DNA of 64,000 nucleotides. It comes from Montanilutibacter psychrotolerans. Lineage in GTDB: Bacteria; Pseudomonadota; Gammaproteobacteria; Xanthomonadales; Xanthomonadaceae. Location: NCBI RefSeq assembly GCF_003719825.1, contig NZ_RIBS01000001.1, positions 248,001 to 312,000 of the forward strand, in the 5' to 3' direction. Positions 9,328-22,933 of the stretch are shown here, piece after piece (within the stretch, counting starts at the first letter, position 1; each line of letters opens with the position of its first letter). The notes beneath the pieces are model-generated. The model made no database searches. It saw only the letters and a program-made list of their open reading frames with translations, and was not told where the DNA came from. A program made the position numbers and the translations under genes.

Positions 9328-12300
9328 ATGAGAAACAGAGCTTTGGTGTTGTCTGTTTTCAGCGCACTGCTTGGTTTGTCGGTTGGGGCTCTGCCCAGAG
9401 ATGCGAAAGCCGATGCCAAGTACATGTGCTTCACGGGTTATGTGACCACTGACAAGGGCACTGAGCATGAGGTGACGACCTCTTACACTGTCTGCGAGTG
9501 GGTGAACTTCGGGCCTGGCGGCAGCGGCCCTGACGAATCCTTTGTCGATGGACCCTCTCCACTGCCTCCCAATGACGAGGGAGTTGCCGAGGAAGTGCAA
9601 AACAAGCCGGACAAAGATCCCTGCGATCGGGCGGCGACGAGTAGTGCGGGCGTGACTACTCAGCCGGTAGTGATTGCCAGTGGTAACAAGATCAAGTCGG
9701 AGGTCGATTTTTCGGAGCGTTCCGGATTGGTATTGGAGCGCTACTACGACAAATCCCTTGGTCGGGCGGGAATGTTCGGTCCGAAGTGGTCATCGAACAT
9801 TGAATATACGTTGAGCTTCCACTACGGGTTGAGTGTGTGCGAAGGGAGGCTGGGCGCGATCACGAGCTGCTTCACCGGAATGCAGGAGCTTTCGAAGATC
9901 AGTGCTTACCGGCCTGGCGGCGGCGCCTACACGTACACGAAGGACGAACTGGGTGTCTGGAAGAATATGGTCGGTGATGTCCTGGTTCCAGTGGGCGAAA
10001 ACTGGCAAATCACGACCGCAAACGGTGGCGTGGAGGTCTACGACCAGTACGGTCGACCACTCAGTCGTCGCGACATCCGTAATGTCGGGGTGTCCTACAC
10101 CTACGACATCAACAATCAGTTGGCATCGGTACGGCACAGCTCCGGTCGAAGCCTGCAGTTCTCCTGGGTGTCCGGCAGGGTGACCTCCATCGTCGCGCCC
10201 GGCGGGAAGCTTTACGGGTATGGCTATGGAGCGGGGTATCTCACGGGTGTGACCTATCCCGATACGCTAGGCAGTCGCGCCTATCTTTACGAAGATGGGG
10301 CGCAGCCTGGTGGAATGACGGGTATCTTGGTCAACGGCGTGCGCCACAGTCGTTACAGTTACTACTCTGATGGGCGCGTAAAGAAGTCCGGCCTTGGTGT
10401 TGATGGAAGTACCGATGCCAGTTCCTTCACATACGGAACCGACTATACCGACGTTACCAATGCGCTTGGTCAGACCACCCGCTACCAAACGGCGGAAGTT
10501 GGCGGAGGGTTGCGAGTAATCGGCGTCGAACGTCCCGCGAGTCTGGCCTGCCCGTTAGGCGGTCGTTATACCGCCTACGGCACCAACGGCGCTGTCGACT
10601 ATCGACTCGACGCAAACGGTGTGAAGACCGATTTCACCTATGATGCCAAGGGTCGCCTGGTTCAGGAGATTGTTGGTATTGGTTCCGCAGGTGAGACCGA
10701 TCAACAGCAGATCACTCAGTACATTTGGGATGCGAATCACACAGGGCGCGTCAACGGCGTCAGGGTTTTTGGAAGTTCGTTGAGCTTGCCGATTTCGGAA
10801 ACGGTCTACGACTATTTTCCTGATGGAGATCCCCGCGCGAGGTTGCTGCGCAGTTTGGCGATCATCAATCGCAGCGCGATCGGTGTGGCCGGCCAAACTC
10901 TTGCCACAACGTACGACTACACGTTTCACCCGAATGGGATGGTCAAGACTCGTTCCGAGGATGGTCCTATTTCGGGCCTCGGAGATCGAGTTACCCGCAC
11001 ATTCGATACTGCTGGAAATCTGCTGTCGGTGAGCAACGGTCTCGGTCACACGGTAAGCCAGAGTGGCCACAACGCGATGGGACAACCGGCGCGGTTGGTC
11101 GGCGCCAATGGCGAGATCGTTGACCTCACCTATGACGCGCTTGGGCGCGCCAAGTCGCGCCGGACCTATCTCAATGATTCAGCGCAGGACCATCTGTACG
11201 AGTACGACACCCATGGCAACGTGACCAAGTTGACATTGCCAGATGGCCAAGTGCGGGAGTACACGTACGATGTGTCCAACCCAGAGTTGTTGACGCGCAT
11301 CGAGGAGAAGGACAGGGTAGTTGAATTCGGCGCAGCCGAAGCGAAGCGCGGAGTTTCATTCAGCTACAACAAGCTGGGTGGGCAGACAGCTTCGTCGGCA
11401 TGGCGCAAGCATCTGTTCTACGAACCGGAATCGTGCAGTCCGAACCCCATCTGCGATCCGGTCGATCCTGATGAAGGGCTCGTGCCAACTTGGCGCACCG
11501 CCGTCGCCTATCAGGCCTTTGGTGACTTTGACGTCTCCGGCCTTCCGTCTGCAACGCGCGGCAACAATGGGCAAAAGCAGAGCTACAACTACGATTCCAA
11601 CGGCGACGTACAGACGACCAAGGATTCACTTGGCCGCGTCACCACCAGTACCCGTGATCGCCATCGGCGTGTGGTTGCTTCCAAGAACGCCTTGAATGGC
11701 ACCACCAAATACGAGTACGACGCGATCGGCAGATTGACCAAAGTCATCGATCCTCGCGGAAAGCCGACGACCTATGTCTACGATGGGTTGGGTCTGCTGT
11801 GGGCGCAGTACAGTCGTGACACAGGCGCCACGCAATTCACGTACCGGGCCGATGGATTGATGGCCACCATGACCCGGGCAGACGCCAAGGTCACGACCTA
11901 TGCCCACGATGGATTGGGTCGTGCAACGTCCATCTCGACCGGCGCAAGCGTTCAGAGCTTCACGTATGACGCCTGCGCCAACGGGAAGGGTCGGATTTGC
12001 CAGGTACTCGACTCGTCAGGGCAGCTCGACTATGGCTATTCAGCCTATGGGCAACTGGTCAGCAAGTCGCAGAAGGTTGGCGGCAGCGCCGTCGCGTTCG
12101 GTCAGGCCTACGCGTACGATGGCATGGGCCGATTGACCGGTATCAGCTACGGCGGTGGCGTCAGTGTCGGGTATGGCTACACGTTCGGTCGGGTGACCGC
12201 AGTGACGGCCGTGGTTGGGGGAAACGTGAAGGACATCGCCACCGACATCAAGTACGAGCCTAACGGCCCGGCATCCGGATGGACCTATGGCAACGGGCTT

Positions 12301-13635
12301 GTTCAGACTGTCATCTACGATCAGGACTGGCGCCAGACCCTGCGCAAGACGAGCAACGGCAGCACGGCCATGCAAAGCCTTGCATTTGGCTATGACACCA
12401 ACAACAACCTCACCAACCTCACCAATGCAACCAATGTCAGTCTGACCCAGGCCTATTCGTACGATGCGCTGGGCAGGTTGGCTGGCGTGACCGCGAGCAG
12501 CGCTGACCAGGAATTCACTTACGACGCGACTGGTAACCGAACCAGTCATACCTGGGGTGGGTCGACGGATATGTACACCGTCAGCAGTGCCAGCAATCGA
12601 TTGGATGCCATTACCGGGTCGCGAGCCGAAAGTTTCACCATCGACGCCAACGGAAACACTACGGCCAATGCCGGTGCGTCCTACGTCTACGACGACTTCA
12701 ATCGACTATCGTCGGCTACCAAGGGCGGAGTGACCGCCACCTACAGGGTCAATGCACTCGGCCAGCGAGTCTACAAATCCCGCGGCGGACCCAACACGAC
12801 GGTGTTCATGCACGGGCAGGATGGAATGCTGGCGGCGGAGTACGCGTACTCAGGCACCTGGACCCATTACATCCGCCTAGGCACTGAGGTGATCGGGTTC
12901 GTACGCGGCGGGCAGGTGTATTTCGCCCACAACGATCACCTCGGTCGGCCGGAGCTGGTCACCAACGCGGCCAAGGCGGTGGTTTGGCGCGCCAAGAACT
13001 ACGCGTTTGACCGCACGGTCACCGTCGATTCGGTAGGTGGCTTCAATCTTGGTTTCCCAGGCCAGTATTACGACAGTGAAACCGGTCTGTGGCACAATGG
13101 CTTCCGAGACTATGACGCGTCGTTGGGTCGTTACATACAGTCCGACCCGATCGGACTGGCGGGTGGACTCAACACCTATGCCTATGTCGGGGGGAATCCG
13201 ATTAGCCTGATCGACCCGCTTGGGTTGGCTTCGCTTTGCGAAGCAATGGCCGATGTAATGAAGAACGACGACCGCTTTGTAAATGGAACTCCATTCAATC
13301 CGTTGGATGTTGGTACTGAATATATTCCTGAGGGCGGGCATGGTCCTTCGTTTGCCAACTTCACGCATTCCGACGGAAAGGATTACGACATTCAGTACAT
13401 CCAGATGGGGTGGTCAATTACGGCAAGTCCTTTGGGTGCGCGCCCTAGTAACTATCTGCAGGCGCATGCGTTGTTTGCTGGCTGGATGTTCTTCGTTGCT
13501 GGAATGCAGGACAAGAGCTACTTCCAGCAAAACAACATTCTTCCTAATGCGCGGGCGTTTGATCTGGCTACTAAAGGTGCATTGACCAATGACACGTTTA
13601 AGGGCTTCTATGATGAAAACTGCAAATGTCAGTAG
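9328..13635 (+). CDS. Secreted RHS-repeat protein with a unique C-terminal tip (candidate polymorphic toxin)
   Basis: 1435 residues from the ATG at 9328, which follows AAGGGA at good spacing and opens a signal peptide ([16 protein letters not shown], cleavage near AKADA). An in-frame ATG at 9286 would add 14 residues. After the leader and an acidic linker comes a DUF6531-like segment ([15 protein letters not shown], residues about 110-180). Many YD/RHS repeats follow with the pattern Y-x-Y-D-x-x-G-R-L (for example [36 protein letters not shown]). The RHS core follows ([49 protein letters not shown]), ending in the DPLGL boundary at residue 1300. Residues 1301-1435 are a short unrelated tip ending CKCQ. 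In this family the core forms a shell around a cleaved toxic tip. The tip's activity is not recognised. The gene is lower in GC than its neighbours. Confidence 0.9.
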   Translation: MRNRALVLSVFSALLGLSVGALPRDAKADAKYMCFTGYVTTDKGTEHEVTTSYTVCEWVNFGPGGSGPDESFVDGPSPLPPNDEGVAEEVQNKPDKDPCDRAATSSAGVTTQPVVIASGNKIKSEVDFSERSGLVLERYYDKSLGRAGMFGPKWSSNIEYTLSFHYGLSVCEGRLGAITSCFTGMQELSKISAYRPGGGAYTYTKDELGVWKNMVGDVLVPVGENWQITTANGGVEVYDQYGRPLSRRDIRNVGVSYTYDINNQLASVRHSSGRSLQFSWVSGRVTSIVAPGGKLYGYGYGAGYLTGVTYPDTLGSRAYLYEDGAQPGGMTGILVNGVRHSRYSYYSDGRVKKSGLGVDGSTDASSFTYGTDYTDVTNALGQTTRYQTAEVGGGLRVIGVERPASLACPLGGRYTAYGTNGAVDYRLDANGVKTDFTYDAKGRLVQEIVGIGSAGETDQQQITQYIWDANHTGRVNGVRVFGSSLSLPISETVYDYFPDGDPRARLLRSLAIINRSAIGVAGQTLATTYDYTFHPNGMVKTRSEDGPISGLGDRVTRTFDTAGNLLSVSNGLGHTVSQSGHNAMGQPARLVGANGEIVDLTYDALGRAKSRRTYLNDSAQDHLYEYDTHGNVTKLTLPDGQVREYTYDVSNPELLTRIEEKDRVVEFGAAEAKRGVSFSYNKLGGQTASSAWRKHLFYEPESCSPNPICDPVDPDEGLVPTWRTAVAYQAFGDFDVSGLPSATRGNNGQKQSYNYDSNGDVQTTKDSLGRVTTSTRDRHRRVVASKNALNGTTKYEYDAIGRLTKVIDPRGKPTTYVYDGLGLLWAQYSRDTGATQFTYRADGLMATMTRADAKVTTYAHDGLGRATSISTGASVQSFTYDACANGKGRICQVLDSSGQLDYGYSAYGQLVSKSQKVGGSAVAFGQAYAYDGMGRLTGISYGGGVSVGYGYTFGRVTAVTAVVGGNVKDIATDIKYEPNGPASGWTYGNGLVQTVIYDQDWRQTLRKTSNGSTAMQSLAFGYDTNNNLTNLTNATNVSLTQAYSYDALGRLAGVTASSADQEFTYDATGNRTSHTWGGSTDMYTVSSASNRLDAITGSRAESFTIDANGNTTANAGASYVYDDFNRLSSATKGGVTATYRVNALGQRVYKSRGGPNTTVFMHGQDGMLAAEYAYSGTWTHYIRLGTEVIGFVRGGQVYFAHNDHLGRPELVTNAAKAVVWRAKNYAFDRTVTVDSVGGFNLGFPGQYYDSETGLWHNGFRDYDASLGRYIQSDPIGLAGGLNTYAYVGGNPISLIDPLGLASLCEAMADVMKNDDRFVNGTPFNPLDVGTEYIPEGGHGPSFANFTHSDGKDYDIQYIQMGWSITASPLGARPSNYLQAHALFAGWMFFVAGMQDKSYFQQNNILPNARAFDLATKGALTNDTFKGFYDENCKCQ

Positions 13636-14104
13636 AACGTTCGTTAAATTGTGGCTAGCGATTGTCTGTGTGTTCGGCGTTTGGTTTGTCGTCCGTGCTG
13701 AACTGGTTGATGTCGTGGCGATGGCATTTCTCATAATGGTGGCTGTGATCGCGATGGTCATGGCTGTAAGGGGAGGCCATCGATATCTCGCTGCGCTTAC
13801 CGCAACCATTGCTGCTGTCTTGGTTGCTGTAATGATCTATTGTTGGATGCAAGCGAAGGAAAGGGCAGACCATTTCGCAGCGGAGTTCATTCGCTCGCAT
13901 GCTTGTGCTCCGTCATTCGATGAGCTACTTACGAGTTCAGGCGATTGGAAGAGGAGTCGCGTCAGAGGCCATATCCGGGCGGATATCCGCTTTTTTGGCG
14001 CCTCGCGTTTGGTGACCTATCAGAACAACGGCCTGCTGCGCTTCGGACTCATGGATGAAACTCGGACGGTTTGGATCCCGCAATGTAAGGGCGAGGACCG
14101 GTAG
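13613..14104 (+). CDS. Small membrane protein overlapping the RHS gene, candidate immunity protein
   Basis: 163 residues from the ATG at 13613 (AAGGG at 13600-13604, 8 nt upstream); the adjacent ATG at 13610 is also possible. It overlaps the RHS 3' end by 23 bp in another frame, so it is translationally coupled. Three membrane segments are visible: [34 protein letters not shown] and [20 protein letters not shown] soluble tail of about 75 residues follows with two cysteines ([16 protein letters not shown]). No family is recognised. A small gene directly behind an RHS tip is usually the cognate immunity gene, and a membrane location would fit protection against a tip acting at the inner membrane or periplasm. 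This is inference from position only. Base composition matches the RHS gene and not the chromosome. Confidence 0.7.
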   Translation: MKTANVSRTFVKLWLAIVCVFGVWFVVRAELVDVVAMAFLIMVAVIAMVMAVRGGHRYLAALTATIAAVLVAVMIYCWMQAKERADHFAAEFIRSHACAPSFDELLTSSGDWKRSRVRGHIRADIRFFGASRLVTYQNNGLLRFGLMDETRTVWIPQCKGEDR

Positions 14105-14105
14105 C

Positions 14106-14143
14106 CCCGTAGGGCGGATTAGCGAAGCGTAGTCCGCCGCATG
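14106..14143. repeat. Single REP-type palindrome
   Basis: GTAGGGCGGATTAGCGAAGC followed by GTAGTCCGCCGCATGC. It forms a stem from GGCGGATT/AGTCCGCC around a GCGAAGC loop. Sequences of this type are dispersed between genes in many gamma- and betaproteobacteria. It is a different subfamily from the doublets near 1.7 kb but shares the GTAGGGCG start. Confidence 0.6.
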
Positions 14144-14165
14144 CGGCGAGCGATGATGCACACGA

Positions 14166-14192
14166 AGCCCCGCCCTCACCAGCGGGGTTTTT
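14166..14192 (+). terminator. Rho-independent terminator after the RHS/membrane-protein pair
   Basis: CCCCGC (14168-14173), an eight-base loop, GCGGGG (14182-14187) and five T residues. It ends the + strand accessory operon about 60 bp after the small membrane-protein gene. Confidence 0.85.
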
Positions 14193-14204
14193 GTTTGGCT
14201 GCTC

Positions 14205-15040
14205 TGTAATGACCCAGCAGTTTCCGCACAGGTCAGGCCGCTAAAGCATATGCCTCGGCGGGGGTTTTCATGCCGAGCGCCTGGCGTGGGCGCCGGTGGT
14301 TGTAGAACTGAATCCAGTCGCCAATCGCCCGGCTCGCATGCTGCTGCGTTTCGAACCGGTGCCGGTGCGCGCATTGTTCCTTGAGCGTGCGGATCACCCG
14401 TTCCACCATGCCGTTCTGCTGCGGGCAGTGCGGCGTGATGAACTCCTGGCGCAGGCCATAGCTGCGCACCAGGCGCATGTAGTTGCGACTGGTGAACACC
14501 AGGCCGTCGTCGGAGCGCAGCAGGAAGGGGGCAGGCACACGCCCGAGTGTGCCGAAGCGGGCGATCAACTCCTGCTCGAGCGCCGCCGATGCCGTGCTCG
14601 CCTTGCCACTGCGCGACAGGTGCCAGCCCAGCAATTGCCGGGTATGACAATCGATCACCAGGGCCAAGGTCAGCCAGCCATCACGGCCGCCCCAGATTCG
14701 ACACAGATCGGTCGCCCAGCGCCGGTCCGGCGCCGTGGCTACCGACGGCAAGGCCTAGATCCGCGGCCGCTGGCCAATGGCGCGCTTGCGCACCTGCCAG
14801 CCCTTGAGCTGGAAGATGCGCTGCACCGTGTTCTTGTTCAGGCCCAGCAACCCGGCGACCGTGAGGTAGCCGAACGAGGGCTCTGCCTCGATCATCGCCT
14901 TGATCGATTCCGCCAATGCCGGCTGCACCACGGGCGCGGCCTTCGTTGGCCGGTAGTACTGCGTGCGCCGCGGCAGGTCGAACCAGCGGCATAGCTGGCT
15001 CAGCGACACCACCAGGCCCTCCTCCTTGAGAACTGTAGGG
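14205..15040 (-). mobile_element. Partial IS3-type insertion sequence
   Basis: Approximate extent of the remnant around the OrfB pseudogene. The 3' boundary is placed near TGTAATGACCCAGCAGTTTC (14204-14223), which looks like an IS end. The 5' side breaks off close to GAACTGTAGGGGGTC near 15030-15045. No matching terminal inverted repeat or target duplication could be confirmed by eye, so both limits are uncertain. Confidence 0.5.
14233..15012 (-). pseudogene. IS3-family transposase (OrfB) interrupted by an in-frame TAG
   Basis: Reading leftward, the first 85 codons (15012 down to 14758) give the N-terminal helical part of an IS3-type OrfB (LCRWFDLPRRTQYYRPT, then LNKNTVQRIFQLKGWQVRKR). It stops at TAG (14755-14757) after GQRPRI. 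The same frame continues at once with ALPSVATAPDRRWATDLCRI and an intact rve integrase core: D in WATD, D in RSDDGLVF, and E in PQQNGMVERVIRTLKEQ, ending FYNHRRPRQALGMKTPAEAY. So the only visible lesion is one amber codon, most simply CAG (Gln) to TAG. No upstream orfA was found between 15013 and 15300, so the element is also truncated at its 5' side. It is therefore a dead IS remnant unless the stop is suppressed. Confidence 0.85.
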
Positions 15041-15120
15041 GGTCGTTGACCCGCCGCTGTGACGCAGCGAAGTCTCGCACTGCGGGGCTTCTTCCTTTGG
15101 CCGCTACGGTCGTATGTCGC

Positions 15121-15180
15121 GAAAGAGCGTCGGGCTTGAGCCCGACCTACCGAATCACCGTAGAGCGGGCCCAGGCCCGC
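15121..15180. repeat. Extragenic two-hairpin repeat
   Basis: Contains GTCGGGCTTGAGCCCGACC (a perfect stem) followed about 20 bp later by GCGGGCCCAGGCCCGC (a second stem). The first part is the reverse complement of the GTAGG-CGGGCTCAAGCCCG start of the 90-bp units at 43.3-43.7 kb, so it belongs to the same dispersed family. Confidence 0.55.
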
Positions 15181-15200
15181 CTGCCGGATCTAGGGATCGA

Positions 15201-15229
15201 AGCCCCGCCTTACCCGGCGGGGCTTCTTT
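15201..15229. terminator. Terminator hairpin near the 3' end of the subtilase gene
   Basis: GCCCCGCC (15202-15209), a loop of six bases, GGCGGGGC (15216-15223), then TTCTTTC. The stem is strong. The T-run is interrupted but favours + strand use, while the position about 75 bp beyond the minus-strand protease stop would also let it serve that gene. Confidence 0.65.
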
Positions 15230-15303
15230 CGTTTGCGACTGGCTGCGATGGCACGCGCTGCGGACGACTTCCAGTGCGTAACCCGCGACGCAACGCGTGC
15301 GGT

Positions 15304-17439
<2,136 letters not shown>

Positions 17440-17994
17440 GGTGGTTCCCCCTTGGAAATGCCGGTCCGTTCACCCGGCGATGGCGCCGTGCCCCTGAGTG
17501 GCCTGGCGCGTCCACTGCGGGCGGTTTGCCGCAGTGCGGGCGCAAGCTAGTGGGCGCGTCGGGGGGCGACAACGGGCAAATGCGCTGCAGTCGCGGTCGC
17601 CAACGTGACCGGGCTCATGCATCCGCAAAGCGCCGTGCCGGCGGCTTCGCCTGGCCGTTCGCGAATGCGGGTTCGGGTACGGCCAAGCGCTCCGGATCTG
17701 CGACGCAACGCACCCGAAAAGCGGACTTGAGCGCGCGCGCCGCGCCATTCGCAAACACCGTCACGGCGCATTGCGTGATCGGCGTCGCGAACATTCGTAT
17801 ACGGTGTCCGATTTGCGGGCAATGCCGACGGTTGCGGACGGGCGATGTGTGCCCGCTGTCACGCCGACGGCGCCACGCGTGTGGCGCGATGGATCAACCG
17901 GACCGGCGCCGCCGGTGGCTACCGTCGCGAGGGCGAGGCCGACGCCGGTCCGCAACGTCCCGGCCCGATGCGAGGGACGGTGCAACCAAGGCGT
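17440..17994. other. Intergenic region upstream of the subtilase gene
   Basis: About 555 bp between the protease start and the 3' end of the GNAT gene. It holds the protease promoter (leftward), but no clear -10/-35 pair stands out in the GC-rich sequence. The open frames crossing it have poor codon use and no family resemblance. A slightly AT-richer patch near 17775-17815 was the only compositional feature. Confidence 0.5.
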
Positions 17995-18573
17995 CTAACG
18001 CGGAAATTGCAGGTACCAGAACAATGCGGTTTCCGGCGCGTGGGATTCCAGCGCCGCGTAGAGCATGCGGTCGATGCCGCCCAGGACGAACCCGTAGCGC
18101 TCGTAGAACAGGCAGGCCGCCACGTTGTTGTTCTGGGTTTCCAGCATGATTCCCGACAGTTCTGCCGACCTGGCCCAGTCGACGGCGCGGTCCATCAACG
18201 CCCTGGCACAGCCCTGGCGGCGGGCCGTGCGGCTGACCGCGATGTCGTCGATGAGGGCCAGCGCGTTCCAGTTGGAACGGATGGCCAGATAGCCGACCAA
18301 TTGGCCGTCCAGCCGGGCCACGAACAGGGCCTGATCGGTGGCTTCCAGGTGCTCGCGATAGTCCTCGGGATCGCTGTCGTAGCGCTTGCGGTAGGGCGCG
18401 ATCTCGCGGCAGCGGTCAATCAGCGGCGTGTCGAAGGCGGGCAGGATTTCCCGATCGATCGTGAAGCTGAAATCGATGGCGCGGGCTTCATTGAAGAATC
18501 GCGCATCGGCCGCCTCGATGATCAGGGGCGGCTCGGCCAATGCCGTGGTGTCGCCAACCAGATGCTGCGTCAT
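17995..18573 (-). CDS. GNAT-family N-acetyltransferase
   Basis: 192 residues from the ATG at 18571-18573. The C-terminal half has the GNAT fold pattern: LVGYLAIRSNWNALALIDDI (strand 4), then the acetyl-CoA binding loop SRTARRQGCARALM (R/Q-x-x-G-x-A type), then ETQNNNVAACLFYERYGFVLGGID (motif B). The N-terminal part (residues 40-80, with REIAPYRKRYDSD) is typical of streptothricin/aminoglycoside-type acetyltransferases of the SatA group. That resemblance is suggestive only, and no substrate is claimed. It sits 65 bp downstream of murU on the same strand and could share its transcript. Confidence 0.85.
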   Translation of the reverse strand: MTQHLVGDTTALAEPPLIIEAADARFFNEARAIDFSFTIDREILPAFDTPLIDRCREIAPYRKRYDSDPEDYREHLEATDQALFVARLDGQLVGYLAIRSNWNALALIDDIAVSRTARRQGCARALMDRAVDWARSAELSGIMLETQNNNVAACLFYERYGFVLGGIDRMLYAALESHAPETALFWYLQFPR

Positions 18574-18638
18574 GACCTTCCTTGGGACGCTGGGTTTGAC
18601 ATCCGTCCGTGCGCAAGCGGTCGGACGCGATCGTGGTG

Positions 18639-20389
<1,751 letters not shown>

Positions 20390-20401
20390 GCAGGCGGCTC
20401 G

Positions 20402-20436
20402 TGGTGTGCGTGCGGCGGATGCCGCAGACGCACAGG
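20402..20436. other. Hairpin between the MFS and amgK genes
   Basis: GTGCGT-GCGGC, loop GGAT, GCCGC-AG-ACGCAC: two stacked perfect stems with a two-base bulge. There is no T-tract on either strand. It may attenuate read-through from the MFS gene into amgK. Confidence 0.35.
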
Positions 20437-20479
20437 GTACCGGTCGGCCGCGCGGGAGTGGAGCCCGGCGGGGGCGCGG

Positions 20480-21814
20480 CTACCAGCTGTCCTCGAGCAT
20501 GCGCGGTCGACAGGCCAGGTAGCCGCCGGTTGCCAGCACCAGCAGGCACACGGTCAGGAAGGCGAACGGCCAGAGCCAGCCGCCGAAGCGGTCGTGCAGC
20601 AGCCCGAACAGCAACGGTCCAGCGCAGCTGAGCACGTAACCCAGGCCCTGGGTGAAGCCTGACAGCGCGGCCGAGCCCGGCGCGCTGCGCGTGCGCAGGT
20701 TGATCAGGGTCAGCGCCAGCGGAAAGGTCGCCGGACCGAGACCCAGCAGGGCCACCCACAGCGCCGTGAACGTCATCGGCGCCAGCAGCAGCCCGGCGAA
20801 TGCCGCCAGGTGCGCCGCGCAGCAGGCGAGCACCAGCGGAAACGGGTTGCGCATGCGCACCGCCAACGACGGAACCGACAGCGCGCTGATCAGGCCCATC
20901 GCCGAGTACAGCCCGACCATCGTGCCGCCGAGCGTGGCACTGCCGCCGGCGTCGATCAGCAACTTGGGCAACCAGGTGAACATCGAGTAGCTGACCAGCG
21001 AGGTCATGCCAAACATCAGCGCCATGCCCCAGGCGACCGGCGAGCGCCAGACGCGGCCGGTGGCCACGGGCGCGGCGAGTTCGGGGGCTTCGTCGCCCGG
21101 CGCGACCGCGCGGTCGTGCGTGGCCGCCAGCGCCCGGGCGATCGGCGTGCGGCCGTAGCGCTCCGCCCACAGCGTGATGGCCCACGGCAGGGTCGCGGCC
21201 AGTGCAACCAGCGACCACGCGCCCAACGACACCCGCCAGCCGGCAAGATCGGCCAGCGGCACCGCCGCCACGGCCGGCACGATGGTGCCGAACTGCAGCA
21301 CGGCGATGTACATCGAGCTGGTCGCGCCGAGGCGATCGGCGAAGTAGCGCTTGACCAGCGGCGGCAGCACGACGTTGCCGATGCCCATGCCCGACAGCGC
21401 CACGGCCGAGGCGATCAGCAGGTCGGCGGTACCGCCGGCGAACGCGCGCGCGAGCAGGCCCGCGGCGGCCAGCAACATCGCCACCAGCACGGTGCGTTCG
21501 AGCCCGAGCCGACGCGCGATGGCGGGTGTGGCCACGCCAAACAGGCCGAACGCGGCCGTTGGAACCATGCCGAACACGCCGGTCATGGCGGAGCCGAAAC
21601 CGAACTCGCGACCCAGGCTGTCCAGCAGTGGGGTCAGCGAGGTGACCGCGGTGCGCAGGTTCAGCGCCGCCAGCGCGATGCCGGCCAGCACCAGCAGGCG
21701 GCCGCGCCACGGCGCCGCACCGATGCCGATCGCACTGGACGGGGGAACGGCCGGGCCTGCGACCGCAAGACGGGCCGCGGGCGGAGGGGGAATGGCGTGG
21801 GCGTGGTGGGTCAT
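20480..21814 (-). CDS. CynX/NimT-type MFS transporter
   Basis: 444 residues from the ATG at 21812-21814. Twelve hydrophobic segments in two halves are visible, joined by a polar loop at about 225-245 (RYGRTPIARALAATHDRAVA). The first-helix motif LAALNLRTAVTSLTPLLDSL is characteristic of the CynX/NimT group (cyanate or nitroimidazole related), and FGFGSAMTGVFGMVPTAAFGLFGVATP matches the second-helix region. Substrates of close relatives vary, so none is assigned. The gene is 90 bp upstream of amgK on the same strand but separated by a hairpin, so it may be independent. Confidence 0.85.
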   Translation of the reverse strand: MTHHAHAIPPPPAARLAVAGPAVPPSSAIGIGAAPWRGRLLVLAGIALAALNLRTAVTSLTPLLDSLGREFGFGSAMTGVFGMVPTAAFGLFGVATPAIARRLGLERTVLVAMLLAAAGLLARAFAGGTADLLIASAVALSGMGIGNVVLPPLVKRYFADRLGATSSMYIAVLQFGTIVPAVAAVPLADLAGWRVSLGAWSLVALAATLPWAITLWAERYGRTPIARALAATHDRAVAPGDEAPELAAPVATGRVWRSPVAWGMALMFGMTSLVSYSMFTWLPKLLIDAGGSATLGGTMVGLYSAMGLISALSVPSLAVRMRNPFPLVLACCAAHLAAFAGLLLAPMTFTALWVALLGLGPATFPLALTLINLRTRSAPGSAALSGFTQGLGYVLSCAGPLLFGLLHDRFGGWLWPFAFLTVCLLVLATGGYLACRPRMLEDSW

Positions 21815-22293
21815 GGATCCAGTAACACTGCGACGCGCCTGCCGGGCACGGCACAGGCGGCGGTTCAAACGGGGGATGCCAATGGCGTGGCCCGCATCGC
21901 CGGATCGAGGAATCGTGGTGTGCGGGGAGGGCGATGGCGGTGTGCGGGCAGTGTGCGCGCCCGGGGCCGCCAAGACGATGCCCTGACGGGCACGCTGTGT
22001 TGCAGCATCGGGGGTTACGCGCAAGGTGTCAGAGCAAGCACAAAGGCGGCCGATCTGGAGAGCTAGCCAAAGAAGGGACCGATGTTGATCCGTCGCCCGC
22101 TCTGAATGGCAGATCTCGATCCAGCGCGGTCATCTCCGCATTGCCCGCCAGGTCGCAGGCGGGTGCGCCGATCGTCGTCAGCCGGTCGCGATACAAAACT
22201 TTACAAACCAGCCAAACGCCGGACGAACGACCGAGTCAGGGTGTCGTCATGCGCGAGCGATGGGCGCCGCGCATAACCCAGGGAACTCGAACG
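21815..22293. other. Divergent intergenic region before the Spy-like gene
   Basis: About 480 bp between the MFS start (leftward) and the Spy-like start (rightward). No credible gene. The notable feature is the pair of TACAAA repeats near 22.2 kb, annotated separately; the rest is unremarkable GC-rich sequence. Confidence 0.5.
22192..22207 (+). promoter_or_regulatory. Direct repeat TACAAA-N4-TACAAA, candidate response-regulator site
   Basis: TACAAAACTTTACAAA is the only AT-rich stretch in several hundred bases. It contains two identical hexamers exactly 10 bp apart (one DNA turn), the usual geometry for OmpR-family dimers. Read on the other strand it is TTTGTAAAGTTTTGTA, which resembles the CpxR consensus (GTAAA, five bases, GTAAA) with the second half imperfect. 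It lies about 87 bp upstream of the Spy-like start. Autoregulation by the downstream response regulator is inferred. Confidence 0.4.
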
Positions 22294-22809
22294 ATGAACG
22301 TGAATATTGATGGTGGAACGAAACTCGCGACGACCGGCTCGCTGGCGGACGGTCGATCGCGTGGCATGCGACGTGCCCTTGGCGGTCTGCTGCTGGCCAG
22401 CCTGCTCGCGACAGGCGTCGTCGGTGTCGCGGGCGGCCATCCCGCCGGTCATGCGCCCCGCGACACCTATTCGCAGATCGACCTCAAGCACCTGCATGCG
22501 ATATTCGAGCACCTCATCACGGTGGTCTCGCCTGAACAGCAAGCGGCCATGCGGGCCATCGGCGGAGCGGTGCACGAGGACCTGCAGGCGTTGAACCAGC
22601 AGGCGTCGGCCGCGCATCGTCGGAAGGTCGGCCTGCTGCTGCAGGGCCGCATCGATCGCGCCGCATTGGAGCGCGCCCGTGCGGATGAAATCGAAGCGGC
22701 GGAGCGACTGGCCGAGCGCATCGATGCCGTACTGCTGGACCTGGCCGAAGTGATGACGCCGGACCAGCGCGCGCGGCTTCGCGACCACGTCAAGGAGCAG
22801 GAAGGCTGA
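22294..22809 (+). CDS. Spy/CpxP-like periplasmic protein (heavy-metal-resistance/chaperone type)
   Basis: 171 residues from the ATG at 22294. An N-terminal charged stretch and hydrophobic segment (ALGGLLLASLLATGVVGVAGG) form a signal peptide or anchor. The rest is almost all helix. Two copies of the family's LTxxQ-type motif are visible: VVSPEQQAAMRAI (residues about 73-85) and VMTPDQRARLRDHV near the C-terminus, separated by a helix hairpin rich in Arg, Glu and Ala. This is the layout of Spy/CpxP/CnrX-like proteins, which act as periplasmic chaperones or sensor partners of a histidine kinase. The response regulator and kinase genes follow on the same strand, supporting a stress-sensing role. 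Confidence 0.8.
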   Translation: MNVNIDGGTKLATTGSLADGRSRGMRRALGGLLLASLLATGVVGVAGGHPAGHAPRDTYSQIDLKHLHAIFEHLITVVSPEQQAAMRAIGGAVHEDLQALNQQASAAHRRKVGLLLQGRIDRAALERARADEIEAAERLAERIDAVLLDLAEVMTPDQRARLRDHVKEQEG

Positions 22810-22933
22810 TCACGTGTCGCATCAAGCTTCGTGGCGGCATCGTGCGTCCTATACTGCGCACGATGCCGCGATGCGGCCTGCCTGTTGGCAGTTGCTCCGG
22901 CCGGATCCGAAGGATGGCGGCACGCCCTACCAG

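Noticed and set aside
17440-17994. Small gene or regulatory RNA upstream of the protease
   Set aside because: Only poorly composed frames were found and there is no conserved structure with a terminator.
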